The notes under the pieces: model-generated
Told to the model about the DNA's origin: nothing
What the model saw: the letters and a program-made list of their open reading frames with translations, nothing else
Database searches by the model: none
Shown here: positions 37,204 to 46,959 of the stretch, one piece after another
Position numbering within the stretch: the first letter of the stretch is position 1
How the letters are laid out: each line of letters opens with the position of its first letter
Assembly: GCF_002777915.1 (NCBI RefSeq)
Contig: NZ_NJGE01000005.1
Location: forward strand, 1 to 56,292
Reading direction: 5' to 3'
From: Bartonella tribocorum
GTDB taxonomy: Bacteria; Pseudomonadota; Alphaproteobacteria; Rhizobiales; Rhizobiaceae
Length of the DNA: 56,292 bases
Position numbers and translations under genes: made by a program

Positions 37204-38220
37204 TTGAGTGCCGTTATCAAACCACAACAAATAAGAAATAATCAAATTTCTCTTCAATCTCTTTTCGATCTTACGCAACAAGACATGGAGCGCGTCAATC
37301 AATTTATCCTCTCTATGGCAAAATCAGAAGTTGAGATGATTCCTGAAATTTCCAATTATCTTATTTCATCAGGAGGAAAACGGTTACGCCCAATGATCAC
37401 ATTAGCTGCGGCTCATATGTTTGGTTATCAAAGTGACGGGCATATAAAACTCGCAACAGCCGTTGAATTTATGCACACGGCAACCTTGTTACACGATGAT
37501 GTGATTGATGAAAGTGATTTACGACGCGGAAAATCTACGGCACGAATGATTTGGGGAAATCAAGCAAGCGTCCTTGTTGGAGATTTCCTGTTAGGACAAG
37601 CTTTTAAAATGATGGTTGATGTTGGCTCTATAGAAGCACTCTCTGTCCTAGCAAACGCTGCTGCAATTATTGCTGAAGGAGAAGTTATGCAACTTTCTGC
37701 CGCAAAAAATATCAAAACCAGCCCTTCAGACTATCTCAAAATCATCAATGCAAAAACAGCAGCACTTTTTTCAGCAGCGGCTGAAGTAGGCCCCATTGTT
37801 GCTGGTTGTGGAAATAAAGAGCGTTCTGCATTACGTGAATATGGAACATCTTTAGGATTAGCTTTCCAATTGATCGATGATGCGCTTGACTATAGTGGTA
37901 ATGCTCAAAATTTGGGGAAAAATATAGGGGACGATTTTAGGGAAGGAAAGATCACAATGCCTGTTATTCTCGCATATGAGCGGGGGAATATGGGGGAAAA
38001 AGCTTTCTGGAAACAAGCACTTGAAGAGGGCAATAACAATAATGAAGCTTTCGTACACGCACAACACTTAATGGAGAGATATAATAGTATCACAGATACC
38101 ATAGAACAAGCACGCATCTATGGAAAACATGCAATTGATGCTCTTATTCCCATGAATGAAAATCCTGCTTATAATGCTCTGGTTGAGACTGTTGAATTTT
38201 GCATTGCACGCGTAAACTGA
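37204..38220 (+). CDS. ispB: Octaprenyl (polyprenyl) diphosphate synthase
   Basis: Makes the long prenyl diphosphate used for quinone tails. I set the start at TTG 37204, eight bases after AGGAG (37191-37195): 338 residues, MSAVIKPQQ. The frame is open upstream to 37120 but without such a site. Asp-rich motifs: LLHDDVIDESDLRRGK (DDVID at 98-102) and FQLIDDALDY (DDALD at 225-229). Chain length is not fixed by what I can see; octaprenyl or decaprenyl is expected from relatives. The supply links to ubiA at 26972-27979. The TPR gene follows 95 bases downstream. Confidence 0.93.
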   Translation: MSAVIKPQQIRNNQISLQSLFDLTQQDMERVNQFILSMAKSEVEMIPEISNYLISSGGKRLRPMITLAAAHMFGYQSDGHIKLATAVEFMHTATLLHDDVIDESDLRRGKSTARMIWGNQASVLVGDFLLGQAFKMMVDVGSIEALSVLANAAAIIAEGEVMQLSAAKNIKTSPSDYLKIINAKTAALFSAAAEVGPIVAGCGNKERSALREYGTSLGLAFQLIDDALDYSGNAQNLGKNIGDDFREGKITMPVILAYERGNMGEKAFWKQALEEGNNNNEAFVHAQHLMERYNSITDTIEQARIYGKHAIDALIPMNENPAYNALVETVEFCIARVN

Positions 38221-38314
38221 TCCTTTGCAAGAATCGCAGTATTTTTCCAAAAAGTAATGATATATGATTTATAAAAGACACAATTGATTGATTATATTGA
38301 AAAGGATTAGCTCC

Positions 38315-40012
38315 ATGTGCTCTGCAACGATATCCCGACTTTTTACCCTCTTTATCGTGGGTATCATGCTGATGCCATCTCCTACCTACAGTAAAATAAT
38401 AAGTACAGCGACTCATACAAGCTCATTTACAGGTGCCTATTTAGCTGGAAGGGTTGCAAATCACGAAAATAAAACAGATCTTGCTATCAATTATTTTAAA
38501 CAGGCACTCATTTATCAACCTGATAACATTGAAACACAAAAAGAGCTCCTTGAAGCTATGCTCTTGGTTGGAGACTTTAAAGAAGCTGTGCAACAAGCCA
38601 AAAAGCTTAAAGAGAAAAATGTTATAACTCCCTTTGTTTCCTTAACATTGTCAATAGAAAGTCTCATCAAAAGAGATTATAAAAATGCCAAGCTTCTTCT
38701 GCAATTAAAAGAACCTCCGGCAGCCAATAACCCAATACCTGAACTCATCGGAGCTTGGATTACATTTGGATCTGGACAAAAATCTCAAGCAATTTCTGAA
38801 CTTAAGAAGCTCAAAGGTCCTGTCTGGTATGAGCTTTTTATATCTTATCATCTAGCGCTTATGAGCGACCTTGCAGAACGACCACAGGATGCAAAAAAAT
38901 ATTTTATTAAAGCACTGAGTAATAAACAAGGAACTCTTATCGCCCCTAATACCTATGAACGTATTATTACAGCCTATGCCTCATTCCAATTACGCCATAA
39001 TATGCGCAACCAAGCTCTTCAGACAATCCAGCATGGCGAACAAATGTTGTCAGGTCGAGAAGTGCTTAAAAACTTTCGAGAAAAAATTGAAAAAAATTCT
39101 TTCTTAGAGAGGTTGATTAAAACACCTCAACAAGGAGCAGCTGAGGTGTTGTATAATTTTGGAACAACCCTCAACCACAAAAACTCAGGGCGCATTGCAC
39201 GTATTTTCAAGCAATTATCTTTCGCCTTATATCCCCAAAATGACGCAACACTGTTTCAGCTAGCACACATTTCTGCTAAATTGGACGATCCCCATCAAGC
39301 AATGAAACTTTATCGCGCTTTATCCCCTCAATCTCCTTATTATAAAGATGGACAACTTCATCTTGCATTCCTTCTTGCCAATAACAACAATTACAAAGAA
39401 GCAATAAAATTACTCACATTATTAAATAAAAAATTTCCCAATGATCGTAACATTTTGATAACGCTTGTTGCCTTTTATATGCAGGATCATCAATTTCTTG
39501 AAGCGACTAAAACTTTAGACCATGCTATTGCCCAGATAAAAAACTTTCAGCAGGACGATTGGAAACTTTTTTATCAACGTGGTATTGCTTTTGAACGTCT
39601 AAAACAGTGGACAAAAGCAGAAATTGACTTGCGAAAATCGCTTGAATTTTTCCCAAACCAACCGCAGGTTCTGAATTATTTAGCCTATTCCCTTGTAGAA
39701 CGAGGTGAGAAGCTTGAAGAATCGCTCCATATGCTGCAAAAAGCTTCTGCTTTGCAAGCTCACAACAGTCATATTCTCGATTCTTTAGGATGGGCTTATT
39801 ATAAACTAAAAGAATACAACAAAGCAGTCCAAATATTGGAAAATGCTGTCAGATTACAACCTGAAGACCCAACACTGAATGATCATTTAGGGGATGCCTA
39901 TTGGAAAGTTGGACGTAAACGTGAAGCAATATTTCAATGGAACCACGCAATTGACGGAAAACCAGAAAATTCTAAACAAATTCAAAAAAAATTGAAATTT
40001 GGTTTGCAATAA
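38315..40012 (+). CDS. Exported TPR-repeat protein
   Basis: Start set at ATG 38315 (AAAGGA at about 38301-38306, eight bases upstream): 565 residues. The N-terminus (MCSATISRLFTLF, then an uncharged stretch to about 25, PTYS) looks like a signal peptide, so the protein is probably periplasmic or lipoprotein-like without a lipobox. The body is TPR repeats, with GAYLAGRVANHE and NYFKQALIYQPDN at the start, YQRGIAFERLKQWTKAE and LGWAYYKLKEYNKAVQIL near the C-terminus. The role is unknown; neighbours in Rhizobiales are likewise ispB and glyQ. It may act as an envelope assembly scaffold, which is inference only. Confidence 0.88.
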   Translation: MCSATISRLFTLFIVGIMLMPSPTYSKIISTATHTSSFTGAYLAGRVANHENKTDLAINYFKQALIYQPDNIETQKELLEAMLLVGDFKEAVQQAKKLKEKNVITPFVSLTLSIESLIKRDYKNAKLLLQLKEPPAANNPIPELIGAWITFGSGQKSQAISELKKLKGPVWYELFISYHLALMSDLAERPQDAKKYFIKALSNKQGTLIAPNTYERIITAYASFQLRHNMRNQALQTIQHGEQMLSGREVLKNFREKIEKNSFLERLIKTPQQGAAEVLYNFGTTLNHKNSGRIARIFKQLSFALYPQNDATLFQLAHISAKLDDPHQAMKLYRALSPQSPYYKDGQLHLAFLLANNNNYKEAIKLLTLLNKKFPNDRNILITLVAFYMQDHQFLEATKTLDHAIAQIKNFQQDDWKLFYQRGIAFERLKQWTKAEIDLRKSLEFFPNQPQVLNYLAYSLVERGEKLEESLHMLQKASALQAHNSHILDSLGWAYYKLKEYNKAVQILENAVRLQPEDPTLNDHLGDAYWKVGRKREAIFQWNHAIDGKPENSKQIQKKLKFGLQ

Positions 40013-40119
40013 ACAATGCTTAACCGTAAACCACATAAAATAATAAACAAAGGGACTAAAATTTCTTTGGTCGCTGTCTGTGTCGTTCGATATTTTTCGA
40101 TATTTAAAGAGTATAAAGC

Positions 40120-41061
40120 GTGAAACTACCTGAGTATCTTAACCCCAAACGTTCTTTTCAAGGACTAATCTTAACTTTGCAAAATTATTGGGCCCACTAT
40201 GGATGTGCGATTTTGCAACCTTACGATATGGAAGTCGGAGCTGGAACTTTTCATCCAGCAACAACGCTACGCTCTCTAGGTCCACGGCCTTGGAAAGTTG
40301 CCTATGTCCAACCCTCTCGGCGTCCAACAGATGGCCGATATGGTAAGAATCCAAATCGTTTACAACATTATTATCAATTTCAAGTGCTTCTCAAACCTTC
40401 TCCGCCCAATCTACAAGAACTTTATATAAAGTCGCTACAAGCTATCGGGCTTGATACAAGACTGCATGATATTCGTTTTGTTGAAGATGACTGGGAAAGC
40501 CCAACCCTTGGCGCTTGGGGACTTGGATGGGAATGTTGGTGCGATGGAATGGAAATCTCTCAATTCACTTATTTTCAACAAGTTTGCGGCATTGAGTGTG
40601 CTCCTGTTTCAGGAGAGCTCACATATGGTCTTGAGCGTCTAGCGATGTATATCCAAGGGGTTGATAATGTCTATGATCTTAACTTTAATGGCTTGGAGGA
40701 TGAAAACAAGATAAGTTATAGAGATATTTTTCTACAGGCAGAACAGGAATATTCGTATTATAATTTCGAATTTGCTGATACAAAATTGCTCCACCAGCAT
40801 TTTATTGATGCCGAACGCGAATGCAACGCACTTCTTGATGCTGGAAAACCCAATAAAGAAAAAACATTCCATCACTGTGTTTTTCCTGCCTATGACCAAT
40901 GTATTAAAGCGAGCCATATCTTTAATCTTTTGCAAGCACGTGGCGTTATTTCTGTAACTGAACGACAAAATTATATTCTTCGCGTTCGTGATCTCGCGCG
41001 CCGTTGTGGGGAAGCCTTCTTACTCACAGAAGCTGGACAAATATATACTGGAGAAGCCTAA
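40120..41061 (+). CDS. glyQ: Glycyl-tRNA synthetase alpha subunit
   Basis: Catalytic alpha subunit of the alpha2beta2 enzyme. The 313-residue protein has [53 protein letters not shown] and [11 protein letters not shown]. The start is GTG at 40120 ([13 protein letters not shown]). The stop codon overlaps the glyS start by one base (TAATG), so the two subunits are translationally coupled. Confidence 0.97.
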   Translation: MKLPEYLNPKRSFQGLILTLQNYWAHYGCAILQPYDMEVGAGTFHPATTLRSLGPRPWKVAYVQPSRRPTDGRYGKNPNRLQHYYQFQVLLKPSPPNLQELYIKSLQAIGLDTRLHDIRFVEDDWESPTLGAWGLGWECWCDGMEISQFTYFQQVCGIECAPVSGELTYGLERLAMYIQGVDNVYDLNFNGLEDENKISYRDIFLQAEQEYSYYNFEFADTKLLHQHFIDAERECNALLDAGKPNKEKTFHHCVFPAYDQCIKASHIFNLLQARGVISVTERQNYILRVRDLARRCGEAFLLTEAGQIYTGEA

Positions 41062-43283
41062 TGTCTGATCTTCTTCTTGAACTTTTCAGTGAAGAAATCC
41101 CTGCACGTATGCAACGAAAAGCTGCTGCTGACCTTAAAAAAGCTGTTACAGATCAACTTGTGAATGCTGGATTGACCTATAAAGCTGCTCGTGAATATTG
41201 GACACCACGTCGACTAACATTGGATATACGCGGACTTTCTATCCGCTCAAAAGATATCCATGAGGAACGAAAAGGACCCAGTACAAAATCTCCACAGCAT
41301 GCCATTGATGGTTTTCTACGTGCAACGGGTCTCAACGATATTTCTGAAGCACATATTAGACATGATGATAAAAAAGGTGATTTTTATATTGCTAAAATTG
41401 TAAAAAAAGGCCGTGCTGCAGAAGAAATTATTGCCGATATTTTACCAGATATTATCCGCAACTTTCCGTGGACAAAATCTATGCGTTGGGGAAAAGATTC
41501 AGCAAAAAGTGGTGCTCTAAAGTGGATTCGACCTTTACAAAATATTCTTTGCATCTTCGGACCAGAAATTGGTGAAACACATGTTGTTCCGTTTACAATT
41601 GGTTCTCTTGAAAGTAACAATCTCACTTATGGTCATCGTTTCTTAAGTGACGGAAAACCATTTCAAGTGCGCCGCTTTGATGATTATGTAACGCAACTTG
41701 AAACCCATAAAGTCATTCTGGATGCTGAAAGACGAAAGAATATTATTTTAGCGGATGCCCAAAATCTTTGCTTTGCAAACGGTTTAGAACTTGTTCAAGA
41801 TGATGCACTCCTAGAAGAGGTCGCTGGTCTTGTTGAATGGCCTGTTACCCTTATGGGTGATTTTGAAAAATCATTCCTTGATATTCCTCCAGAAATTATT
41901 CGCTTGACCATTCGAGCCAATCAAAAATGTTTTGTCACTCGCAAACAAGGAGAAAAAGTAAAACTTTCTCATCATTTTATTCTTGTTTCTAATATTCTTG
42001 CAAATGATGAAGGCAAAGAAATTTCGAAAGGAAATAGTAAGGTTGTCCGTGCCCGTCTTTCTGATGCACTCTATTTTTGGCAAACAGATCAGCGTGATTT
42101 GCCCGATATTCAGCAATTGGAAGCTTCTATAAAAAAATTTGATCTTGATATAAAGAAACCTCTCGATCAAAGAATGGCGCGACTTGATCATTTGAATGTA
42201 ACTTTTCACGCTAAATTAGGCACGCAAGGTGCAAGAGTAGAACGCATCGCTACACTCGCACAAAAAATTGCACCTTTAATGCAAGCAGATCCTTTCTTAG
42301 CAAAACGTGCAGCAATCCTTGCAAAAGCTGATTTGCAAACAGAAATTGTCGGAGAGTTTCCTGAACTACAAGGGGTTATGGGGCAAAAATACGCCCTTCT
42401 TCAAGGGGAAGATCCTCGCGTAGCTGTAGCAATTGAAGAGCATTATAAACCTCAAGGTCCAACGGATCGCCTTCCGCAAGAACCACTTGCTATAACCATT
42501 ATGCTTGCTGACAAAATTGACATGCTGGTTGGCTTTTGGCTCATTAATGAAAAACCAACCGGATCGAAAGATCCCTATGCGTTAAGACGAGCAGCCTTAG
42601 GAATTATTAGACTTGTGCTTTCGCGAGACTGGAAAATCAATCTTATGCCACTGTTTCAGTTGGCAACAAATCTTTTCGTAGAACAAAAAAATAAATATGA
42701 AACCTCTCAAAGAGAAAATCCACAATTGCAGAATCCTCTTCTAGAAAACACAGAGGTTATTTTATCAGATCTGTTATTCTTTTTTCATGACCGTTTAAAA
42801 ATTCATCTAAAAGAGGAAGGAGCTCGCTACGATGCCCTTGAAGCCGTTTTAAACAAAGATTCTGATGATTTTTTATTGGTTGCACGTCATGTCGAATCTC
42901 TTATCGCTTTTATCAATACCTGTGATGGAATGAGCTTTGTAGCCTCGGTGAAACGTACGGCCAATATTCTTGAAAACGAATGTCAAAAAAATCCAACAAT
43001 AGCGAATGAAATTAATCCTGAGCTCTTTATTGAGAAAGAAGAACAGCAGCTCTATCATGCAATCTGTGAAGTAGAAAAAAAGGTTCTTGCGCCCATTAAT
43101 GCAACAAATTTATCATTTTCATTCGGTATTCTAGCGCCACTTGGAAAATTGATTGATCTATTTTTTGAAAAGGTATTGGTGAACGATAAAAATCTCGATG
43201 TTCGTGCTAACCGCCTTGCTCTTCTCAAACGCACTCACACGATTACACAAACAGTTGCAGACTTTTCAAAACTTGTCCTTTAA
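41061..43283 (+). CDS. glyS: Glycyl-tRNA synthetase beta subunit
   Basis: The 740-residue beta subunit binds tRNA and has HD and anticodon-binding-like domains. Start at ATG 41061 ([18 protein letters not shown]), sharing a base with the glyQ stop; a longer open frame at 41004 is only glyQ overlap. Signatures: RRLTLDIRGL, TKSMRWGKDSAKSGALKWIRPL, PPEIIRLTIRANQKCF, and DPYALRRAALGIIRL. Length is typical of Rhizobiales. Confidence 0.97.
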   Translation: MSDLLLELFSEEIPARMQRKAAADLKKAVTDQLVNAGLTYKAAREYWTPRRLTLDIRGLSIRSKDIHEERKGPSTKSPQHAIDGFLRATGLNDISEAHIRHDDKKGDFYIAKIVKKGRAAEEIIADILPDIIRNFPWTKSMRWGKDSAKSGALKWIRPLQNILCIFGPEIGETHVVPFTIGSLESNNLTYGHRFLSDGKPFQVRRFDDYVTQLETHKVILDAERRKNIILADAQNLCFANGLELVQDDALLEEVAGLVEWPVTLMGDFEKSFLDIPPEIIRLTIRANQKCFVTRKQGEKVKLSHHFILVSNILANDEGKEISKGNSKVVRARLSDALYFWQTDQRDLPDIQQLEASIKKFDLDIKKPLDQRMARLDHLNVTFHAKLGTQGARVERIATLAQKIAPLMQADPFLAKRAAILAKADLQTEIVGEFPELQGVMGQKYALLQGEDPRVAVAIEEHYKPQGPTDRLPQEPLAITIMLADKIDMLVGFWLINEKPTGSKDPYALRRAALGIIRLVLSRDWKINLMPLFQLATNLFVEQKNKYETSQRENPQLQNPLLENTEVILSDLLFFFHDRLKIHLKEEGARYDALEAVLNKDSDDFLLVARHVESLIAFINTCDGMSFVASVKRTANILENECQKNPTIANEINPELFIEKEEQQLYHAICEVEKKVLAPINATNLSFSFGILAPLGKLIDLFFEKVLVNDKNLDVRANRLALLKRTHTITQTVADFSKLVL

Positions 43284-44172
43284 AATTAAAATGTCCTATT
43301 AACTGATAAAAATAATAAAGATAACTTTTTTATGGCTTTTATTGATGAATATTTCAAGACATTATAAGGAGCTCTACCGTGAGATTTGATCTAACTTTAA
43401 ATGTCGTCAATGACACTTTAATATCGTAAGTTTTTCTCACCACAACTCTCCTCTCTCTTATTACAACAATTAAAAGCAGTCCTCTGAATACCACAAATCG
43501 AGTTAGTGAGTGAACATATTGAGGAAAAGAGTAAAGGCGCTCCTCATGAACGGTGCCAAGTGCTATTGTAAAATTAGAAGAATTGGCCAAGTAATATAGG
43601 CTCTATCGATCTGAACTTTTATTAGACAGAAAGATGGTCACGCTCTGTAGATTTTATATACTTTACAGGGAAGTGCTATTTTTCACAGATGTCGTCGTAA
43701 AATGAAAAATTATTGATTTATAATGACCAACTTATCGCTTTCCCGTATTCAATGAGAATATAGAATAAAAATCTCTGACTTTAAATTCTCTTATCATGAA
43801 TAATAACCGTCTTCAGATGATGGCGATAGATAAGAGAAATTAACATACAGATAAAAAGATTTCTTGAAAAATGAGCACTGTGTTTTCTATAAAACCGCTA
43901 AACATAAAAGCAGTTGCTCAATACAAAAATCGTCACAATATCTTAACTGAGACCCCAGTAACAGTGCCCACCTATTTCTTCATAAAATAAAGACAATGAC
44001 ACGCCTCATTACAATCTTCATGAATAAAATCAAAAAACGAATCTAAGCCAGATAATACGGCTCTCTAAACTCAATGCATAACCAATTAGCATCACAACGT
44101 AATAGATTAAAACCTTCAATATTGAAAAAAATTATGCACCTAAAGAAGCAGTTTTTTATCTCTAAAATGCCA
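43284..44172. other. Long convergent spacer with decayed coding and repeat traces
   Basis: Nearly 890 bases between glyS (+) and atpF (-). AAGGAG with a GTG seven bases later (43379) leads a frame of only 16 codons, stopping at 43427-43429, so it may be the start of a lost gene. On the minus strand another AGGAG leads a short frame across the same bases. Between about 43740 and 43980, words such as TTCAATGAGAA and CGTCACAATAT resemble the decayed repeats of the spacers at 8289 and 16409, but the match is weak. No intact gene. Confidence 0.45.
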
Positions 44173-44667
44173 TTAATTAAGATGTGTTTTCATTTTGCTC
44201 AATGATTCTCTCGAAAGAGCTTCTTTAACGAGTTCATCTGCCCCATTAGAATCTAATTCCTTTGCAATAAGAATACGTGCCGTAGAAATTGCCAAATCGA
44301 TCGCCGATGAAGAAACCATGCGTATTGCATCCGCTTCTGCCTGAGCGATTTTTTGCTCTGCCAATTTATTGCGATTTTTTACATATTCTTCTGCTTTTGT
44401 ACGCGCCTCAGCAATCACAGATTCAACCTCATGCTTTGCTGCTGCAATAATTTCTTGCGCATCTTTTTCCGCTTCCGCGTGTTTGCGTTGATATTCAGCT
44501 AATATCTCCTGTGCCTCTTCACGGAGACGCAGAGCCTCATCCAACTCATCCTTGATACGCTTTGCGCGTGCATCAAGATGGTGTATAATCTTCTGTGGAA
44601 TTTGGAAATAGACTAAAAGAGCCAAAAAAAGAACTAATCCAACAAAAGCCCAAAAGGTATCACTCAT
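44173..44667 (-). CDS. atpF: F0F1 ATP synthase subunit b
   Basis: Peripheral stalk subunit. I choose the ATG at 44665-44667 (164 residues, MSDTFWAFVGLVLFL), eight bases after GAGGA, over the overlapping TTG at 44682. One N-terminal membrane segment (about 4-24) is followed by a long charged coiled-coil (rich in Ala, Glu, Lys, Arg). It sits directly after the b' gene with 11 bases between stop and start. Two b-type genes are the alphaproteobacterial arrangement. Confidence 0.93.
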   Translation of the reverse strand: MSDTFWAFVGLVLFLALLVYFQIPQKIIHHLDARAKRIKDELDEALRLREEAQEILAEYQRKHAEAEKDAQEIIAAAKHEVESVIAEARTKAEEYVKNRNKLAEQKIAQAEADAIRMVSSSAIDLAISTARILIAKELDSNGADELVKEALSRESLSKMKTHLN

Positions 44668-44678
44668 CTTTGTCTTCC

Positions 44679-45245
44679 TCAATAATCCGCAGTCTTAACA
44701 ACTGAACGAACAACCTCTCTGCTGATATCAACATCAATCAATTTTTTCACAACCTCAAGAGCGACTTCTTCAGCGATAGAGCCAACACTTTGCATCGCTT
44801 TATCCCGAATTTTTGCTATCTGTTTTTCAGCATCTGCAAGTTTTTTCTCTAAACGCTCTTCAATTTCCTTCCGTTCAAGCTCAGCCTTTTCTTTTAATTT
44901 TTCACCCGCTGCTTGTGCTATCGTATGCGCTTTCAAACGTGCTTCTGCTAATTCCCGCTCATAAGTTTCAACAACAGCGTCTGCTTCCTGCTTCATGCGC
45001 ATTGCTTGATCTAAATCAGATGCAATTCGATCTCGACGTGTTTCAATAACACCACCAATACGCGGCGCAATCACACGAGAGATAAACAGATAAAAAAGTC
45101 CGAAAGAAATTGCCAACCAGAAAAAATGCGAACTAAAATGAACAAAATCAAAAGGTGGAAACACACGATTTACATGCTCTGCCACTTTCTTGATATGTTC
45201 TATCGACGTTTCAGTGTTCTGTGCATAAGCGCTGGAAACAAACAT
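44679..45245 (-). CDS. F0F1 ATP synthase subunit b' (second b-type subunit)
   Basis: A 188-residue paralog of subunit b with an N-terminal extension: the first 35 residues precede the membrane segment ([18 protein letters not shown], about 40-57). [20 protein letters not shown] begins the coiled-coil stalk. Known as AtpF' or AtpX/AtpG in related genomes. The ATG follows AAAGGATGAAAGAAG. It lies 210 bases downstream of atpE, a larger gap than the others in this cluster, and I see no terminator in it. Confidence 0.93.
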   Translation of the reverse strand: MFVSSAYAQNTETSIEHIKKVAEHVNRVFPPFDFVHFSSHFFWLAISFGLFYLFISRVIAPRIGGVIETRRDRIASDLDQAMRMKQEADAVVETYERELAEARLKAHTIAQAAGEKLKEKAELERKEIEERLEKKLADAEKQIAKIRDKAMQSVGSIAEEVALEVVKKLIDVDISREVVRSVVKTADY

Positions 45246-45455
45246 CTTCTTTCATCCTTTAAATAGCTTAAGCCCTCTATAAGCGATGATAACTAACGAA
45301 CATTTATACCCGCTTATACCTTTTATACACTCGGATTTTCCTGCCAAATAACGATAAAGTCATCGCCCTCAAATTTATCAACGAATTTCTTAATTGAGAG
45401 CTAAAAGGGTAAATCTTTCCTCATAGCGAGAACAAACATACCCTTTTGATGATGA

Positions 45456-45686
45456 TTAAACCCCAAAAAGAAGTAATAAAGCAATGAGCAATGAAAAAAT
45501 ACCCAAAGCTTCTGTCACAGCAAAACCAAAGACGAGACGTCCAAACTGGCTATCTGCTGCTGATGGATTACGTAATGCACCAGAAAGATAGCTCCCAAAA
45601 ATATTACCAAGCCCTAAAGCTGTTCCAGCCATACCAAAGCAAGCAAGACCAGCACCAATATATTTTGCTGCAAGCACTATTTCCAT
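45456..45686 (-). CDS. atpE: F0F1 ATP synthase subunit c
   Basis: The proteolipid ring subunit, 76 residues, two membrane helices. The proton-binding carboxylate is Glu59 (FAVTEALG), and the polar loop is R39-N-P. The start has a clear AAGGAG site eight bases upstream. It follows atpB after 54 bases. Confidence 0.97.
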   Translation of the reverse strand: MEIVLAAKYIGAGLACFGMAGTALGLGNIFGSYLSGALRNPSAADSQFGRLVFGFAVTEALGIFSLLIALLLLFGV

Positions 45687-45740
45687 ATTATTCTCCTTTA
45701 AAGCGAAATTGCACTATTCGACGGGAAACCGCCAATTCTA

Positions 45741-46499
45741 TTAATGTCCTGGATGAATTGCATCATTAAGATACATACACGTTAAAACTGTAAAGACGTA
45801 AGCCTGAAGAAATGCAACCAAAAACTCAAGAGCTGTAATTGCCACAGTCATCATAAGAGGCAAAACCGAACCACCAATGCCTACGATTCCTGCCCCAATC
45901 ATCGAAACAACAAATCCTGCAAACACTTTGAGCGTAATATGACCAGCAAGCATATTCGCAAAAAGACGAAGAGAAAGACTGATGGGGCGGGAGAGAAAAG
46001 AAATAATCTCAATCATTGTCACGAGAGGCAAAACTACGACAGGAACCCCACTGGGAACGAACAGTTTCAAAAAACGGACCCCATGCTTATAAAAGCCATA
46101 ACCAACCACCGTTAAAATAACCACCATTGCCAACGAAAACGTGATCATGATCTGAGAGGTCACCGTATAAAAATAGGGGAAAAGACCAATAAAGTTAGCA
46201 ACCAAAATAAAAGTAAACAGAGAAAAAACTAAAGGGAAAAACTGCATTCCCTGCACACCAGACGATTCCCGCAGAGTCGACGCTACAAATTCATAGGCCA
46301 TTTCTGAAAGAGACTGCATCCGCGTTGGAACTAATCCACGACTTGATGATGAAATAAAGAGAAAAACGGAGGTTATAACAACCGTAACGACTGTAAATAA
46401 TGATACATTTGTAAATGATAAATCCATATTTCCTATGGAAATCTTAATCAGCCGTGAAACCTCAAACTGATGAATAGGATCTGGAGCGTGCCCTGTCAC
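45741..46499 (-). CDS. atpB: F0F1 ATP synthase subunit a
   Basis: Proton channel subunit of F0. The open frame extends to 46547, but I choose GTG at 46497-46499, giving 252 residues starting [17 protein letters not shown]. On the minus strand TGAGG, which includes the atpI stop codon, lies five bases before this GTG, so it looks coupled to atpI; the longer start would overlap atpI by 41 bases. About six membrane helices; the essential arginine is in [14 protein letters not shown]. atpE follows. Confidence 0.93.
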   Translation of the reverse strand: MTGHAPDPIHQFEVSRLIKISIGNMDLSFTNVSLFTVVTVVITSVFLFISSSSRGLVPTRMQSLSEMAYEFVASTLRESSGVQGMQFFPLVFSLFTFILVANFIGLFPYFYTVTSQIMITFSLAMVVILTVVGYGFYKHGVRFLKLFVPSGVPVVVLPLVTMIEIISFLSRPISLSLRLFANMLAGHITLKVFAGFVVSMIGAGIVGIGGSVLPLMMTVAITALEFLVAFLQAYVFTVLTCMYLNDAIHPGH

Positions 46500-46506
46500 T
46501 TTAACC

Positions 46507-46959
46507 TCATTTATCGGACCTCTCATGGTCCCCTTTATTTTGTTCATCTTGGCGCAATACGCCTTTTTGCCCTAATTGACTGGAGGAAACATATCCCACA
46601 GACCGAAGAATACTCAATACACCAGCAGCAAATCCAAGAAAGAGAAAGAACACCAATCCCCACGGCCATGAACCTGCTAACTTATCAAACCCCACTCCCA
46701 AAATAATACCAACGATAACACTTGCTAGAAACTCACTGGAAAGCTTAATTGCATCCGCCATCCTTCCTTGTGACTTTTTCCGCCTATCCTTATGCTCCTG
46801 CCTTCTTAACGCTTGTTTGCGCCCTAAAGCTACGCTTAAGTTCTTACTACGACATTCCAAATCCTCTGAATGAAAACATTCCCTTTGCTTTTTCTCTTCA
46901 GACTCTTTGCGGCTTACAACGGGTTCTTCGCCCATCGCCATCATTGGCTCCTTCATCAA
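46507..46959 (-). CDS. atpI: AtpI-like F0F1 ATPase assembly protein
   Basis: A 150-residue protein: a long charged N-terminal part (about 1-65, rich in Lys/Arg/Glu, with a run of basic residues [11 protein letters not shown]), then two membrane helices (about 74-95 and 100-120: [31 protein letters not shown]) and a polar tail. The two-helix core matches AtpI of alphaproteobacteria, which helps assemble the c-ring. The start may be Met1, Met2 or Met7. First gene of the F0 cluster. Confidence 0.85.
   Translation of the reverse strand: MMKEPMMAMGEEPVVSRKESEEKKQRECFHSEDLECRSKNLSVALGRKQALRRQEHKDRRKKSQGRMADAIKLSSEFLASVIVGIILGVGFDKLAGSWPWGLVFFLFLGFAAGVLSILRSVGYVSSSQLGQKGVLRQDEQNKGDHERSDK

Noticed and set aside
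43354-43590. 78-residue frame on the minus strand in the spacer after glyS
   Set aside because: It begins at a TTG without a ribosome-binding site, has no recognisable pattern, and lies in a spacer with other decayed traces.
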